The notes beneath the pieces are model-generated. The model saw nothing but the letters and a program-made list of their open reading frames with translations. It did no database searches and was not told the DNA's origin. DNA of 64,000 nucleotides from Zymoseptoria tritici IPO323 (lineage: Eukaryota; Ascomycota; Dothideomycetes; Mycosphaerellales; Mycosphaerellaceae), in the NCBI RefSeq assembly GCF_000219625.1, contig NC_018216.1:744001-808000 (forward strand). The letters are read 5' to 3'. Below are positions 1 through 10,481 of this stretch, in pieces. Both the position numbers and the translations under genes were made by a program. Positions within the stretch are counted from its first letter, which is position 1, and the number at the start of each line of letters is the position of its first letter.

Positions 1-700
1 TCAGCACATCCTCAGCCATGAACTTTGTCGTGAACCAACTCGTTCCAGTACGTGCGATTGTAGACCCTACAAGCCATCCGCCTGGTTTGAGATGAGGTAG
101 GACCTGTTCCAGAAATGCGGAGGGAGATTGGATGTGTTCGATCACCTCAAAGACGGAGATTATGTCGAAACCTTCGTGATCGGAGGATTTCAGGCCTTCA
201 ATCGCGACGTTGCGATAATCCAGTTTGCCAGGTTGCATGAGGTGAGGGTCATGTCTGCGGTGTTGTTTTGCAATGGCAATCACCTCTGGACTCGGATCGA
301 TAGCTGTTACACTTTCCACATCCTGTCTTCTCGCTGCGGACTCGGCAAATATGCCACCTCCACAGCCAATGTCCAAAACTCTCAATCCCTTCCCGCTCTT
401 GTGTATCGATGCATTTGGTCCAAGACATTTCCCTATAAAGTCATGCCGCAGTGGATTCATGAGATGTAAAAGTCGACTGCTGCCGTGTGGATCCCACCAC
501 GTGCTGGCGAGGGCATTGAAGTGGGTGACTTCGGTGTCGTTGACGGAGGACTGAGGTTGAGGAGTGCCGGATGCGTTGGTGTTGTACGTGGCGTATGATC
601 GGGAGATGGACTGAACCGGTTGGATGGAGGATTTGAAGGCGAGGGAGCGGAGCGCTGCGGGGAGGGCGAGAAGACGAGAAGGGAGTGTAATGGGCGGCAT
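1..700 (-). CDS. COQ3: Coq3-like ubiquinone biosynthesis O-methyltransferase, mitochondrial (3' end cut off by the window)
   Basis: An uninterrupted minus-strand frame runs from an ATG at 698-700 to the window edge, about 233 codons. The first ~40 residues are rich in Arg, Ser and Ala with almost no acids, as in a mitochondrial presequence. Next come the Coq3/UbiG hallmark FNALASTWWDPHGSSRLLHL (residues 61-80) with MNPLRHDFI after it, and SAM-binding motif I, VLDIGCGGGIFAESAA (about 108-123). A later EVIEH and the STIARTGTSWFTTKFMAEDVL-type end also fit the family. The family performs both O-methylation steps of coenzyme Q synthesis on the matrix side of the inner mitochondrial membrane. The missing part should be a C-terminal segment of a few tens of residues, possibly behind an intron. 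Family assignment is secure. Confidence 0.93.
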   Translation of the reverse strand, partial: MPPITLPSRLLALPAALRSLAFKSSIQPVQSISRSYATYNTNASGTPQPQSSVNDTEVTHFNALASTWWDPHGSSRLLHLMNPLRHDFIGKCLGPNASIHKSGKGLRVLDIGCGGGIFAESAARRQDVESVTAIDPSPEVIAIAKQHRRHDPHLMQPGKLDYRNVAIEGLKSSDHEGFDIISVFEVIEHIQSPSAFLEQVLPHLKPGGWLVGSTIARTGTSWFTTKFMAEDVL

Positions 701-1738
701 CGTGGAGGTCGAGGCCGTCAATGCGTGATATCAATGTTGAGGAGGATGGTCGATGGTCACGGATCTTCTTGGGACATGGATCTTCTTGGGATCATCGTCT
801 GGATTGCTCCACCACTGTTCGCTGGATTCACGCCTGCTTACGTGATCGAGGCTCGTCTTCACCTCACTCTAATTTCCTCCACTTCTTCGATGACCGAGAC
901 AGTCGAACATTCCGGAGAAGACGATACGTGCCAACGTCGTGTGTATTCCACGGTGGATGACAGGTCGTTGTGAACTGTCGTCATGTCTCCTCTAGCCGTA
1001 TACCGGGCGCAAAATGGAGGCTTACATCCTACACGACGAAGACACGGAAGTTTGATCAGTCCTCGAGGAGACAACATCTCCTGCGTCGCAGCATTTTCTT
1101 CACCGCTCGTCGCCCCTCGCTGAGCGCTCCGAGTTCCATGGATCACCTCATCCGGCCTTTCGATGTCCTGGGTCGGACAATTTAAAGCTGTCAGCTCGAT
1201 CCTGGACACCCAGAGCGGACTTGCGATATTGATGTGTCAAAGGCGCAAAGTATACTCATGCCTGGCACCATTCTCGTATCCAAGGCAAGTATTGTTGGCT
1301 GGCACTCGAAACTAAGACTGTCTGAACATGGGCGCAGCAAATGACGGCTGACCACTATTTCCGGAGAATCGTCTGATCTTTGCACCATGCCTCGCTCACC
1401 GCGAGTTGCCGGCATACTGGCATGCTGGTGTGCTGACATTTGACTTCGTTGGCGCTATCTGCCGCCAGCACAACTGGAACACCACAGCAACGTCTCAGGC
1501 GAATGTGTCGGTCAACGCGTGATACCTCCTGCGAACTCAATTATCTCTCCTGATGCTCGCCTGTTCGCGCAATTTCCCATGCTCCGTCAATTGCCGCTGT
1601 CCTCGAAATTCGAATGCTCGTGTCTGGACTCAGTGAAATGTTGAAAACGAGACCATCGCCGGCACCCAAGACTTCCTCGCTCCCTCTCCAAACCATTCCA
1701 CAGCAAATTCAAGGTCGCAACACAAGACCTCGAGGACA
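701..1738. other. Intergenic region, no supported gene
   Basis: Upstream region of COQ3 (minus) and of the small secreted-protein candidate (plus), so it probably holds divergent promoters. Short open frames exist on both strands, but none shows a domain, signal peptide or convincing splice sites. Confidence 0.5.
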
Positions 1739-2069
1739 ATGCAGATCTCTCAGCTCGTCATCGTGCTCACCATGGCTTCGGCTGCCTTTGCCAACGCATG
1801 TCCTCCATCCAAAACACCCGCATCTACCATCCCGTACTGACAGTGTCCAGCGATGCTACAAGAGGACCAGATTTGACTGGGGTGTCTGCAAGGCCTCCGG
1901 GAAGCTCTACAACTGCACTTCCGTAGGTTCCAAACATGTCTGCTGATACGATGCGATCTCTCTTCGCTAACACCGCTGCCACTCGAAGGACTCGCAATGC
2001 AACCATTCAGGCAAAGATTGCACCCCCTTGGCGGGTACCCTGGATGCGCACTGTCATACCGACGCCTGA
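1739..2069 (+). pseudogene. Small cysteine-rich secreted protein candidate, frame-disrupted or with an unresolved intron
   Basis: An ATG at 1739 opens a signal-peptide-like start (MQISQLVIVLTMASAAFANA, then CPPSK) that stops at a TGA about 33 codons later. Another frame continues at once with RCYKRTRFDWGVCKASGKLY and NCTS, followed by a very good fungal intron at 1923-1988 (GTAGGT donor, GCTAACA branch point, AG acceptor, in-frame TGA inside). The last exon, 1989-2069, adds DSQCNHSGKDC and ends HCHTDA. Downstream of the signal there are at least six cysteines. Joining the first and second segments needs a shift of frame near 1834-1853. I found no good GT-AG pair of suitable length, so either a non-canonical intron or a small indel is involved. 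It may therefore be a broken gene. No known family was recognised; effector-like by shape only. Confidence 0.5.
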
Positions 2070-2136
2070 GAAGCACGCCAGGAAGGGACGAGGTGGTTCA
2101 CCGGGAATGCGACGCGAAAGCCGGTTGAAACGAGCC

Positions 2137-2234
2137 AGAGGAGGAAGAATGATCGAAGGGAGCTGGAGGGAGCTGGAGGAGGAAGAATGATCGAAGGGAG
2201 CTGGAGGGAGCTGGAGGAGGGAGAATGATCGAAT
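2137..2234. repeat. Minisatellite, 38-bp unit, about 2.5 copies
   Basis: A purine-rich unit containing GAAGAATGATCGAAGGGAG recurs at a 38-bp period (starts near 2144, 2182 and 2219). The last copy is partial and slightly changed. It lies between the 3' ends of the secreted-protein candidate and the MRN1-like gene. Confidence 0.8.
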
Positions 2235-2441
2235 AATCTTTCCTTCCCATGTCCAAATTTCTTACATACGTACATTCTCACTCCAGGAAAGGGGGGGGGT
2301 ATTACTTCTTCCACCACATGCATCTCCTCCTGCAACACGATCCATCTCAGACGATGCGTCTTCTCAGCCGATCCCTCATGCTTCATCCCACCAATATACA
2401 CCGAATTCCCACACCCAACACCTCTTCTCACACACACACCC

Positions 2442-5087
2442 TCAAGCAACCTCCTCTTCCGCCCATCCTTGCAGTCCCTCACTGCTGACACCCAAACCGA
2501 AGCCTCCATTACCACTCGCATATCCTCCACCGTATCCCTGAGACTGCTGCGACTGCTGCAGCTTGGCCTGAAGCGCTGCCTGTTGTTGCGCCAGAATCTG
2601 CTGTTGGCTCTGCAACGAAAAGGCCGGCAAACTGACCGTCCGCGAATGCATTCCCCTCAAGCTCTGATTCGCCGCTGAGCTATGGCTCGCCGAAGCTCCA
2701 TATCCAGAACCTCCTCCATTACTGTTATTGCCATTATTGTTATTCGAGGCGGAGACGTTCATGCTGTGGTGACTTGCATGACCAAAGTGTTGACCCGAGG
2801 GCACTTCGAGGCCATTTCCTCCTCCTTGCGCGGAAGAGCGTCCGCCCGCTGCCTCGTTGGGAGAGGAGTAGAAGGCGTGTTGTGCGGCGGAGACGTTTCC
2901 GAACGGCGAGGTCGAGGTCGGTCCGTAGCCGGAGCTGGTGCTGTCGGGACTGCTTAGCTCGTGGCGTTGGTTCTGCAGAGCCTGTTGCTGATCAGCGGCG
3001 GCTTGCGCGGCGGCGTGTTGTGTTGCGGCGAGGTAGAGCGTCAGAGGGTTGTTGGTGCCGGTGTTGAAGATTGTGGAAGCCGTGGGTCCGTGGCGTGGGT
3101 CATAGCCGGAGGAACTGGAGTGGTGAGGCGGGTTCGAGGAGACGGGCGAGATGGAGTTGGCAGGCCGGGAAGAGGGCGCAAGGCCGTTGACGGGCGATGG
3201 AGATGAAAGTCCGTTGGTAGGATCGGATTGTTGGTACTGCTGCTGTGCCTGCTGTTGCGCCTGCTGCTGCTGGTGAGAGGCTTGTCGTGGAGGGTTGCCG
3301 CAACGGTCCTTGCCGAAGTTCACTTTGAAGCGCTTGTATTCTTCCTTGCCACGCACCGCCTCGATCGCCTTGATCGCATTCGCGATGTTCGTGAAGTTGA
3401 CGAATGCACAGCTCTTCTCTCGAAGGGTGTTGACCAGCTCGATATCGCCGTACTCCTGAAAGTCCTGGCGAAGGCGATCCTCATTCCAGCTCTCGTCCAG
3501 ATTGCCCACATAGACGTTTCGCGAAGCACCGCCTGAGACTGCGAGTGCGATTGCAGGAGGCAGCGCTCCGGAGTGCTTGCCCCAGCCAATCTTCAGACGG
3601 CGATTGTGTATCATCAGTCCTTGCAAATTGCTCAACGCGTAGAACGACGCCGCAGAAGTCGGATCGATGAATGTCACAAAGCAAATGTGCTTGTCCGGGA
3701 TGTATCGAATGTGGTGCAACAGACCTCCTCTGACCACATTGCAAATCTCCTCGATCGTCGTCTCCGGGTGGATATTGCCCAAGTACACCGTTCGGTTACC
3801 CAAATTCGACACTCCTCCTGCCGTGGTCGCCACAGCTGCGGCAGCTACAGACTGCTGAGCGAGCGCATTTGTGATCAAGTCACGATCTGCACCATTCAGG
3901 ACGTGCGCATATCCAGGTGCAATACCGAGATACTGCGCCGCGTTCTGCTGCTGCGTCTTGGAAACGTATGCACAGCGGTCTTTGCCATAGTACACGCGCC
4001 TCGGAGCCTGATATTTTGGGTCCTGCGGCAGCTGTGTGACCGCTTTGATGGCGTTGCCAATGGACAGGAAGTGCACGAATCCAATCGACTTCTCGCGCAC
4101 AAGCTTGACAGTATCGATGGGCCCGAATTTGGACAGGTCCTCGCGAATTTCGTCCTCGGTCGTTTCTTCTGGCAAATTTCCCAGGTACACGTTTCGGGAG
4201 GCGCCAGATTGCTGCACTGCGAGGGCGACAGAGCTGGGGACAGATGATGGCTTCCCCCAGCCGATCTTGATGTCCTGTCCTTGGATGGAGAGTTTCTTCA
4301 AAATGGCGTCCGAGTGGAAGTGTGTCGCAGAACTGGCGTCGAGGAAGGAGATGAAGGCACAATTCTTGTCCGGGAGGAGACGCACGGATTCAATTTGACC
4401 GCTGCGTACATGGCTGAGGATCTCTTCCGGAGTGGTCTCCGGAGGAATGTTGCCAAGATACACCGTGCGGGAGGATGCAGACATCAATGCCGAGTTGCCC
4501 ATTTGCATTTGCTGACCGTATTGAGGTGCCATGGTCTGCACATTGATCGAGTTGAATCCACCAGTGGTCGGCGATTGCATGCTTCCGAAGTATGGAGACC
4601 CAATCGGGTTGGGAGATCCCATCGAGCTGAGCATGCCAGGCGAGAAAGGTGCGGCTTGCTGCTGATACATCGGATTCATACTCACGCTCATTCGATTGTT
4701 TTGGTGGTTCGGCTGTTGAGTGAAGCTGGAGAAGCTCTGAAATTGCGGCGATTGGAAAGTCGACGGCGAGCCGGGTTGGAAAGGACTTCCCATCAGCAAT
4801 TGCGAGGGAAGAAGAGGAGTAAAGTTCATGTCGTATCCAGTCTGAGGAGTTTGAAGTTCGTTGTAGTGAGACTGCTGATTGTTCATGGAGATCGACATGC
4901 GGTTGGTGTTGGTGTTGATGTTAGGAATCTGACTACTCCTCTGCGGGTGACGGTCGCCATATCCGCTGATGGATTGTTGCGAGGAGTGGCCAAAAGGTCC
5001 GTTGGGGAAACCATTTTCAGGAGAGGTAGATGGCTTCACAGCGAAGGATTGCGTCTGGCGATGGCCGAAGTTCTGACTGGAAGACAT
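2442..5087 (-). CDS. MRN1: Mrn1/Nrd1-type RNA-binding protein with four RRM domains
   Basis: A long open frame encodes four RRMs in two similar pairs. Their RNP2 motifs read [30 protein letters not shown] and [13 protein letters not shown]1-like segments include [30 protein letters not shown] and [10 protein letters not shown], and the RRMs end in IGWGK or YYGKDRC-type tails. This paired layout is that of budding-yeast Mrn1 and fission-yeast Nrd1, cytoplasmic mRNA-binding proteins. The N-terminal third is Ser/Gln/Asn/Pro-rich and low complexity; the C-terminus is Gln- and Ser-rich. The coordinates use the first in-frame ATG (5085-5087). The frame stays open upstream to a stop near 5250, and the extra residues (such as [14 protein letters not shown]) look coding, so a 5' exon is probably missing. 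Confidence 0.9.
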   Translation of the reverse strand: MSSSQNFGHRQTQSFAVKPSTSPENGFPNGPFGHSSQQSISGYGDRHPQRSSQIPNINTNTNRMSISMNNQQSHYNELQTPQTGYDMNFTPLLPSQLLMGSPFQPGSPSTFQSPQFQSFSSFTQQPNHQNNRMSVSMNPMYQQQAAPFSPGMLSSMGSPNPIGSPYFGSMQSPTTGGFNSINVQTMAPQYGQQMQMGNSALMSASSRTVYLGNIPPETTPEEILSHVRSGQIESVRLLPDKNCAFISFLDASSATHFHSDAILKKLSIQGQDIKIGWGKPSSVPSSVALAVQQSGASRNVYLGNLPEETTEDEIREDLSKFGPIDTVKLVREKSIGFVHFLSIGNAIKAVTQLPQDPKYQAPRRVYYGKDRCAYVSKTQQQNAAQYLGIAPGYAHVLNGADRDLITNALAQQSVAAAAVATTAGGVSNLGNRTVYLGNIHPETTIEEICNVVRGGLLHHIRYIPDKHICFVTFIDPTSAASFYALSNLQGLMIHNRRLKIGWGKHSGALPPAIALAVSGGASRNVYVGNLDESWNEDRLRQDFQEYGDIELVNTLREKSCAFVNFTNIANAIKAIEAVRGKEEYKRFKVNFGKDRCGNPPRQASHQQQQAQQQAQQQYQQSDPTNGLSSPSPVNGLAPSSRPANSISPVSSNPPHHSSSSGYDPRHGPTASTIFNTGTNNPLTLYLAATQHAAAQAAADQQQALQNQRHELSSPDSTSSGYGPTSTSPFGNVSAAQHAFYSSPNEAAGGRSSAQGGGNGLEVPSGQHFGHASHHSMNVSASNNNNGNNSNGGGSGYGASASHSSAANQSLRGMHSRTVSLPAFSLQSQQQILAQQQAALQAKLQQSQQSQGYGGGYASGNGGFGLGVSSEGLQGWAEEEVA

Positions 5088-5252
5088 GCTGCTGCTGTTC
5101 TGCTTTCCGAATAGATGCGGTGGCAGCACGAGACTGTCCCGCGGATTCGCTGATAGAACGGCCGTGTTGATGGGTTGAGGTCCGAGTCTCGAGGGACCGG
5201 ACTGTGGTATAGCAGGTCGGGGGTATTGAAGGCTCTTCCGTGGACAATGTCA

Positions 5253-6870
5253 ATAGGACAACGCGGTATGGCTGGAAGCTCTCAGCCAATGTTGCAGAAC
5301 CGCGACACCGTGATCGACGAAGGTAGCCCGTCGTCTGTCTGGAGCGACAGTGATCTTGCAAGCCCAACACAGTATGGAGGTGGGAACAGGAAGACACAAC
5401 AGGCACCGATGCGAAAGATTGGTGCCGTGAGCGATGGTATCCAAATTTACACAATATACACTCTTCTCTCGGCCTCCGGCTCTTGTGTTCACAATATCCC
5501 AAATCTTTCAATGTCCGGGAAGTGGTCGAGTATGAAGTCCAGATCCCAAAGTCCGAGCACAAAGAATGGGTCGGTAAATAAGACAATAGTAGAAGAAGAC
5601 GCAATGACAGCTGGTACTGCTGTTGAGAAAACGGCCACGGTCGGTAGAATGGCCAAAACGGATTCGCGGATCGTAGAAGCTATAGCAGAATAGAACAAGG
5701 AGTGATTATGAAGGAGTGACTGGCACGACGAGCGAGGCCAAAAGAACACGAAAACCTGGGGGTATACTGAGAAGTAAAAGGTGCAACGATAAAGGAAAGA
5801 AAGGGTGCTGAGAGGTGACAAGGGAAGAGAGGAATAGGATTGGGGTCTGTCTGGAGGAGGAGGTTTAGCGAAATATCCACGACATGGTCCGGCATGCAAA
5901 ACAGGGGAGCTCAGGAGATGAACTGGTGTCCAAATAGGGGAGACTTCCAGAATTCTACTGCTTTGGTCTTAGTTTGGTGACATTTAGTGTGCCCCATCAA
6001 GCGGTACCAGAGTTTTGGGGATGCCGGCCGACCGTTGAACGATTGATCGAATTGACATCGGTCTTGAGTATATAGCACGGTACAGTAAGGTGACATTCGA
6101 TGTCGACACTCGGACAGCCGTGAGACGCCTCAGGAATTTGCCAGCAGAGACAAGAGTTCCACGCTGGTGAGAGGATCGAGCACAGATCCAGACGGCACAG
6201 TACATATTGAGATTGGCTTGAGGGCGGCCAATAGTGAGAAGCTTTGAGATCTAGGGCGCCAGGCGATCATTCATCGATCGATGGTCCGATTTTCCATCTC
6301 ATCACTTCTTGTCTCTGATGAAGAAGCTCAAGCAGCGAGCGATGGAAATGGAATCCCAAGTCGCACAGCTCAATCTGTCGGCTCTCAATAATAGCTCTGT
6401 CCCACATGGCACATGTCAGGTACAAGGGTTGCGGGGTTCAATATTGCGAGGGACCGAAAGTAGAGTTCACGAGCGAACCAATTTCTCCTGTTTGAAGCAC
6501 ACTCCAGGCCACCTTGGAGCACTTCGTCCGGTGCAATTCACGTAACGGCTCGGAGACATTGGCGACAGTCGTCTGTGAACTACTGTAAACCCGATCTTAT
6601 GGCCACCTCCCCAACTTTGCACGCAACTCTCGCTCGATTGGCTTGGCTTGGGCTGTGCTGTTTGAGCGGTACCTCCACGGACGTCTGATCAGCGTTAAGT
6701 CCTGGAATGCTCGACTTTCGCGACTGTTTCCTGAGGATACGACATGATGCAGAGCAACCTGGCATTGCTAAGCAGCATCCTTCTCGAGCATGGATATGCG
6801 CTCGAGGTGAAGCTGTGCCCTAAAGGAAGAAGTCCAGCAGGAGTCGGATTCGTCAGCAGCTCAGCATCCT
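5253..6870. other. Intergenic region between divergent MRN1-like and GST genes
   Basis: About 1.6 kb that must hold the 5' end and promoter of the MRN1-like gene, probably with a long leader or an upstream exon, and the upstream sequence of the GST gene. Several overlapping small frames occur, none recognisable. Confidence 0.5.
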
Positions 6871-6877
6871 CTTGAGG

Positions 6878-6884
6878 TATATAA
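6878..6884 (+). promoter_or_regulatory. TATA box of the GST gene
   Basis: TATATAA lies about 105 bp upstream of the chosen GST start codon, a spacing that leaves a leader of roughly 75 nt if transcription starts about 30 bp downstream. Confidence 0.6.
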
Positions 6885-6988
6885 GCAGAGTCGTTGCCAG
6901 AACATTGCATCCACCCACCCTCACGATCATCTCCTTTCATCAATCGCACATCGACGCCCAACTATCCTCAAGCAAGCACATAACAATC

Positions 6989-7723
6989 ATGGCCACTGCA
7001 ACCGCTCCCAAGATCGTCTTCTATACCAACCACGGCTGCCCATATGCCCACCGAGCAGACATTACTCTTCGCGAGCTAGACTTGCCTTACGAAGAGGTCC
7101 TAATCGATCTCGACTCTCCCCGTCCGCAGTGGTACCTGGACATCAACCCACGCGGACTCGTGCCAGCCATGAAATTCACCCTTCCCGGCTCGGTCGATCA
7201 AGAACAAATCATCACCGAGTCGGGCGTGGTCGCTGAATTCCTCTGCGACGCATTTCCATCCCACCTTCTGCCTGCCACAACCTCACCTGCCGACGCTCTG
7301 ACCCGCGCTCGGATCGCATTCTTCCATCAGACATGGACGGACAAAGTCTCGCCGGCGCAGATGGCTATTCTACGTGCCGCGACGGAGGAGGAGAGAGATG
7401 CCAAATCGAAGGAAACGGTGCAGATCTTGAAGAAGGAGATTGAACCTCTTCTGTCCGATGCGGCGCCTTTCTTCGGTGGGAGTGCGGAGCTCACCTTTGC
7501 AGAGGTCATGTGTGCGCCGTTTGTGATGCGATTGCTGGCGATGGCCGAGGATGGAGAGTTGGTGCCGCAGGCGTTGAAGACGGAGATGGAGAAATTGCCG
7601 AATGTCGGTAGGTGGACCAAGGCCATCCTCGGGCATGAGAAGGCTACCAGGGTGTTTGAGAAGGAAAAGTTCAATGAAGCTGTGAAGAGCAAGCTGGATA
7701 AGATCAGGGGAGTGAAGATGTAG
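6989..7723 (+). CDS. Omega-like glutathione S-transferase
   Basis: A single-exon gene of 244 residues. The N-terminal thioredoxin-like domain carries FYTNHGCPYAHR, where Cys17 is placed as in the omega class (CPFAxR), rather than the Tyr or Ser of other GST classes. NPRGLVPAM gives the cis-proline of the GSH site and ITESGVVAEFL matches the E-S pair that binds the glutathione gamma-glutamyl group. The rest is helical, as in a GST C-terminal domain. Omega-type enzymes usually act as thioltransferases, dehydroascorbate reductases or glutathionyl-conjugate reductases; the substrate cannot be read here. The frame is open further upstream, but the first ATG after the TATA box is at 6989, which gives a normal family length. 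Confidence 0.9.
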   Translation: MATATAPKIVFYTNHGCPYAHRADITLRELDLPYEEVLIDLDSPRPQWYLDINPRGLVPAMKFTLPGSVDQEQIITESGVVAEFLCDAFPSHLLPATTSPADALTRARIAFFHQTWTDKVSPAQMAILRAATEEERDAKSKETVQILKKEIEPLLSDAAPFFGGSAELTFAEVMCAPFVMRLLAMAEDGELVPQALKTEMEKLPNVGRWTKAILGHEKATRVFEKEKFNEAVKSKLDKIRGVKM

Positions 7724-8660
7724 TCGTGTGGGTGGGTTATAGCGTGAGTCGCAGTCTCTTCTGTACCTTAGGTAACAATGTATACTCTCGGCACGTCTTC
7801 TGAGTCGACGCCTATCGCTGAAGGATCAGTTGATGATGCTTCTATCCATCGGCGTGACGTATTGTCTACGACAAGCGATCTGCTGGGCACATACCGTTGT
7901 CTTAGATCCCAGGAATGTATCAAAGTTCTGATGCTGTGCCAAGGCGCAGTAACGAGTCTCCCTGGATGCGCGGAGGCAGTGCAGAGAATACGACGTGAGG
8001 TGTGGATGATAATAATAATAATGGTATAGCCTTTCGGTCGGAGGAAAGACGAGACGAGAAGGCAGATGCTGGGAATGAGGGAGACTTCTCGGAAACAAGC
8101 TTATCGCGCCCGGACCGAAGACCGCAACGACACCTCACGATCGATGATGGCATTAACTTTGGAGCTACAGGGCAGGTTCGGCCACTCCGCGTGGCTGAAC
8201 AGATCCCGGATTATGAATCGCATCGCATCGCATCGACGACTCAGACTCAGTCTTCCGCCATGGGCTCCCCGTCCGAAATACCTTGCCTCGTCGTCGCCAT
8301 CGCGTGCTGTTCCCCTCGTGTTTCGTTTCATTCCTTGTTTGCTCCATCCGTCCAGACTCGCCGCTCGATGCCGATGTGAATATATATCTCGCCACGCCGT
8401 CCTGATTCTCCTGCCTCTCCATCTTCTCCATCTTCTCCTCCTGCTCCATCGCAATCACCACTACGACCGACGTATATCAATCGAACAGCCCGACGCGATA
8501 GCCCTCCTGATAAGGCTGACAGAATCCCTGCGACACAATGCGCCAGGGTTGATCCATCTTTCAGGAACAGGAATCTGCCCGAGTGTATCGATATATCTAT
8601 CGCTGGCCGAGGAGAGAAAGATACAACCAATCCGATCAAGAGCACTTTGACCAATTCGAA
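7724..8660. other. Intergenic region and leader of the MFS gene
   Basis: Contains a short run of AAT/ATA triplets near 8008-8022, a TATATA element near 8380-8387 and a long CT-rich stretch (about 8400-8460) typical of fungal promoters or leaders just before transcription starts. No gene is supported. Confidence 0.5.
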
Positions 8661-10481
8661 ATGGACACTGAAGCAGTATTCACTGCGGAAGAATCGCTGC
8701 GAGGACCAGCAGTGACGAGGGCCAGGCAGCAAGAGCATGGGGAACGACTGCTAGCGAGCGCAACACAAGGAGGCTTGACAGGCGACATCAGTGATGCATC
8801 CGCCAACGAGAGAGCACCACTTCTTGCAACCAGCCGTGGGCACAGCTACGATGCTATCAAGTCTCCACCAAATGGACCGACGCGTGAGACCTCATACGAT
8901 GAATTCGCAGGACTACCATGGTACAAACGACCCTCCCTCTTCTGGATGGTTGGACCATTCTTCGTCCTCGCATTTGCCTTTGGGGGAATCATCGCGCCAA
9001 AGATAAACCTCATCATGGACCTCGTCTGTCGCCAGTACATCTCCGATCAGATGTCTCTCAATCCAAACCTGGCTTTACTTCCTGTCGACTTTCGCGGTGG
9101 CACCAACAATCAATGTCGCATACCCGAAGTTTCCTCTCGCGCGAGCATCCTCACTCTCTGGGCCAGCGTCATCTCAGGGATTTTATCTGCGATTGCAAGT
9201 CCAAAGCTCGGTGCCCTGTCTGATCGATACGGCCGCAGGATAGTGCTGGTCATCACCAGCTGCGGCACCATTGCCGGTGAAATCATCTTCATTTTCGCTG
9301 CCATCTACCCGGAAACCTTCCCAATCCCACTGATCCTCGTCTCCTACGCCCTCGATGGCCTCACGGGATCCTTCATCCTTGCCATGTCCATATCTCACGC
9401 ATACGCCACCGACTGCACACCCCCGGCCTCTCGAAATGTCGCATTCGGCTACTTCCACGGCGCCCTGTTCACCGCACTCGCCATTGGTCCGATCTTTGCC
9501 GGCTACATCGTCAAACTCACCGGCAGCATCGTCTCGATCTTCTACATGCTCACCTCTGTGCATGTCGCCTTCGTATTCTTTCTGCTTTTCATCATCCCGG
9601 AATCCCTGTCTGAAGCACGTCAGAAACAAGCTCGAGAGCTCCATGCTGCTCACGTTGCCCAACAAGGCGAACAAGGCGACTGGATCAACCGTATCCGCTC
9701 GCTGAATGTGCTCGCTCCGTTGAAGACCCTCTATCCGACCGGTCCAGGCACCTCGCCAGCTCTCCGTCGCAACCTGTTCTTCCTCGCGGCCGTCGACACC
9801 GTCTGCTTCGGCGTAGCCATGGGATCCATGACCGTCATCGTCATCTACGTCAAGCAGCAATTCGGCTGGGAAACATTCGAGTCGGCCCGTTTCATGACGG
9901 CTGTGAACTCCTCCCGCGTGGTGTGTCTGCTCATAATCCTCCCTCTCGTCACGCGCATGGTCCGTGGCAAGCCGCTCTCTCACGAAGATGCCGAAAAGGC
10001 GAAAAACACTGGCTGCGACAATTTCGACCTCATTATCATGCGACTTGCGATCTTCCTGGACATGGTGGGATACATCGGCTACTCCCTTTCCTCGACCGGT
10101 GGTCCATTTACGCTCTCCGGTGTGATTGCCGCGTTTGGAGGTATCGGATCTCCCACTTTACAAGCGGCTCTGACGAAACACGTGCCCGTCGAACGTACCG
10201 GCCAACTGCTCGGGGCTATGAGCCTCTTGCACTGTCTTGCTCGTGTCGTGGCGCCTGCTGTGTTCAATGCCATATTCTCGGCCACTGCGAAAGGCTTCCC
10301 GCAGGCGGTATTTGTGTGTCTGGCGGCGACATTCGGACTGGCATGGATGGGCAGCTGGATGATCCGGCCGGGTGTGTTTTGGGATGCCGATAAGGCCGAC
10401 GAGCCGGATGTCAGTGCGACCGAAGGTGATGGGCAAGTGAAGAAGAAGAGAGGATTGACAGAGTTCTTCTTTGGTGGCTGA
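8661..10481 (+). CDS. Major facilitator superfamily transporter
   Basis: A single exon of 606 residues. A hydrophilic N-terminal tail of about 95 residues, Ser/Arg-rich with a NERAPLLATS segment, precedes the first membrane segment (FWMVGPFFVLAFAFGGIIAP). A large loop separates TM1 and TM2, then comes the MFS signature GALSDRYGRR near residue 180 between TM2 and TM3. I count about 12 hydrophobic segments with a central charged loop. The pattern fits the fungal drug:H+ antiporter-like/TetA-type MFS group; the substrate is unknown. It ends KKKRGLTEFFFGG. The chosen ATG is the first good one in the frame. No neighbouring gene suggests a pathway. Confidence 0.9.
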   Translation: MDTEAVFTAEESLRGPAVTRARQQEHGERLLASATQGGLTGDISDASANERAPLLATSRGHSYDAIKSPPNGPTRETSYDEFAGLPWYKRPSLFWMVGPFFVLAFAFGGIIAPKINLIMDLVCRQYISDQMSLNPNLALLPVDFRGGTNNQCRIPEVSSRASILTLWASVISGILSAIASPKLGALSDRYGRRIVLVITSCGTIAGEIIFIFAAIYPETFPIPLILVSYALDGLTGSFILAMSISHAYATDCTPPASRNVAFGYFHGALFTALAIGPIFAGYIVKLTGSIVSIFYMLTSVHVAFVFFLLFIIPESLSEARQKQARELHAAHVAQQGEQGDWINRIRSLNVLAPLKTLYPTGPGTSPALRRNLFFLAAVDTVCFGVAMGSMTVIVIYVKQQFGWETFESARFMTAVNSSRVVCLLIILPLVTRMVRGKPLSHEDAEKAKNTGCDNFDLIIMRLAIFLDMVGYIGYSLSSTGGPFTLSGVIAAFGGIGSPTLQAALTKHVPVERTGQLLGAMSLLHCLARVVAPAVFNAIFSATAKGFPQAVFVCLAATFGLAWMGSWMIRPGVFWDADKADEPDVSATEGDGQVKKKRGLTEFFFGG

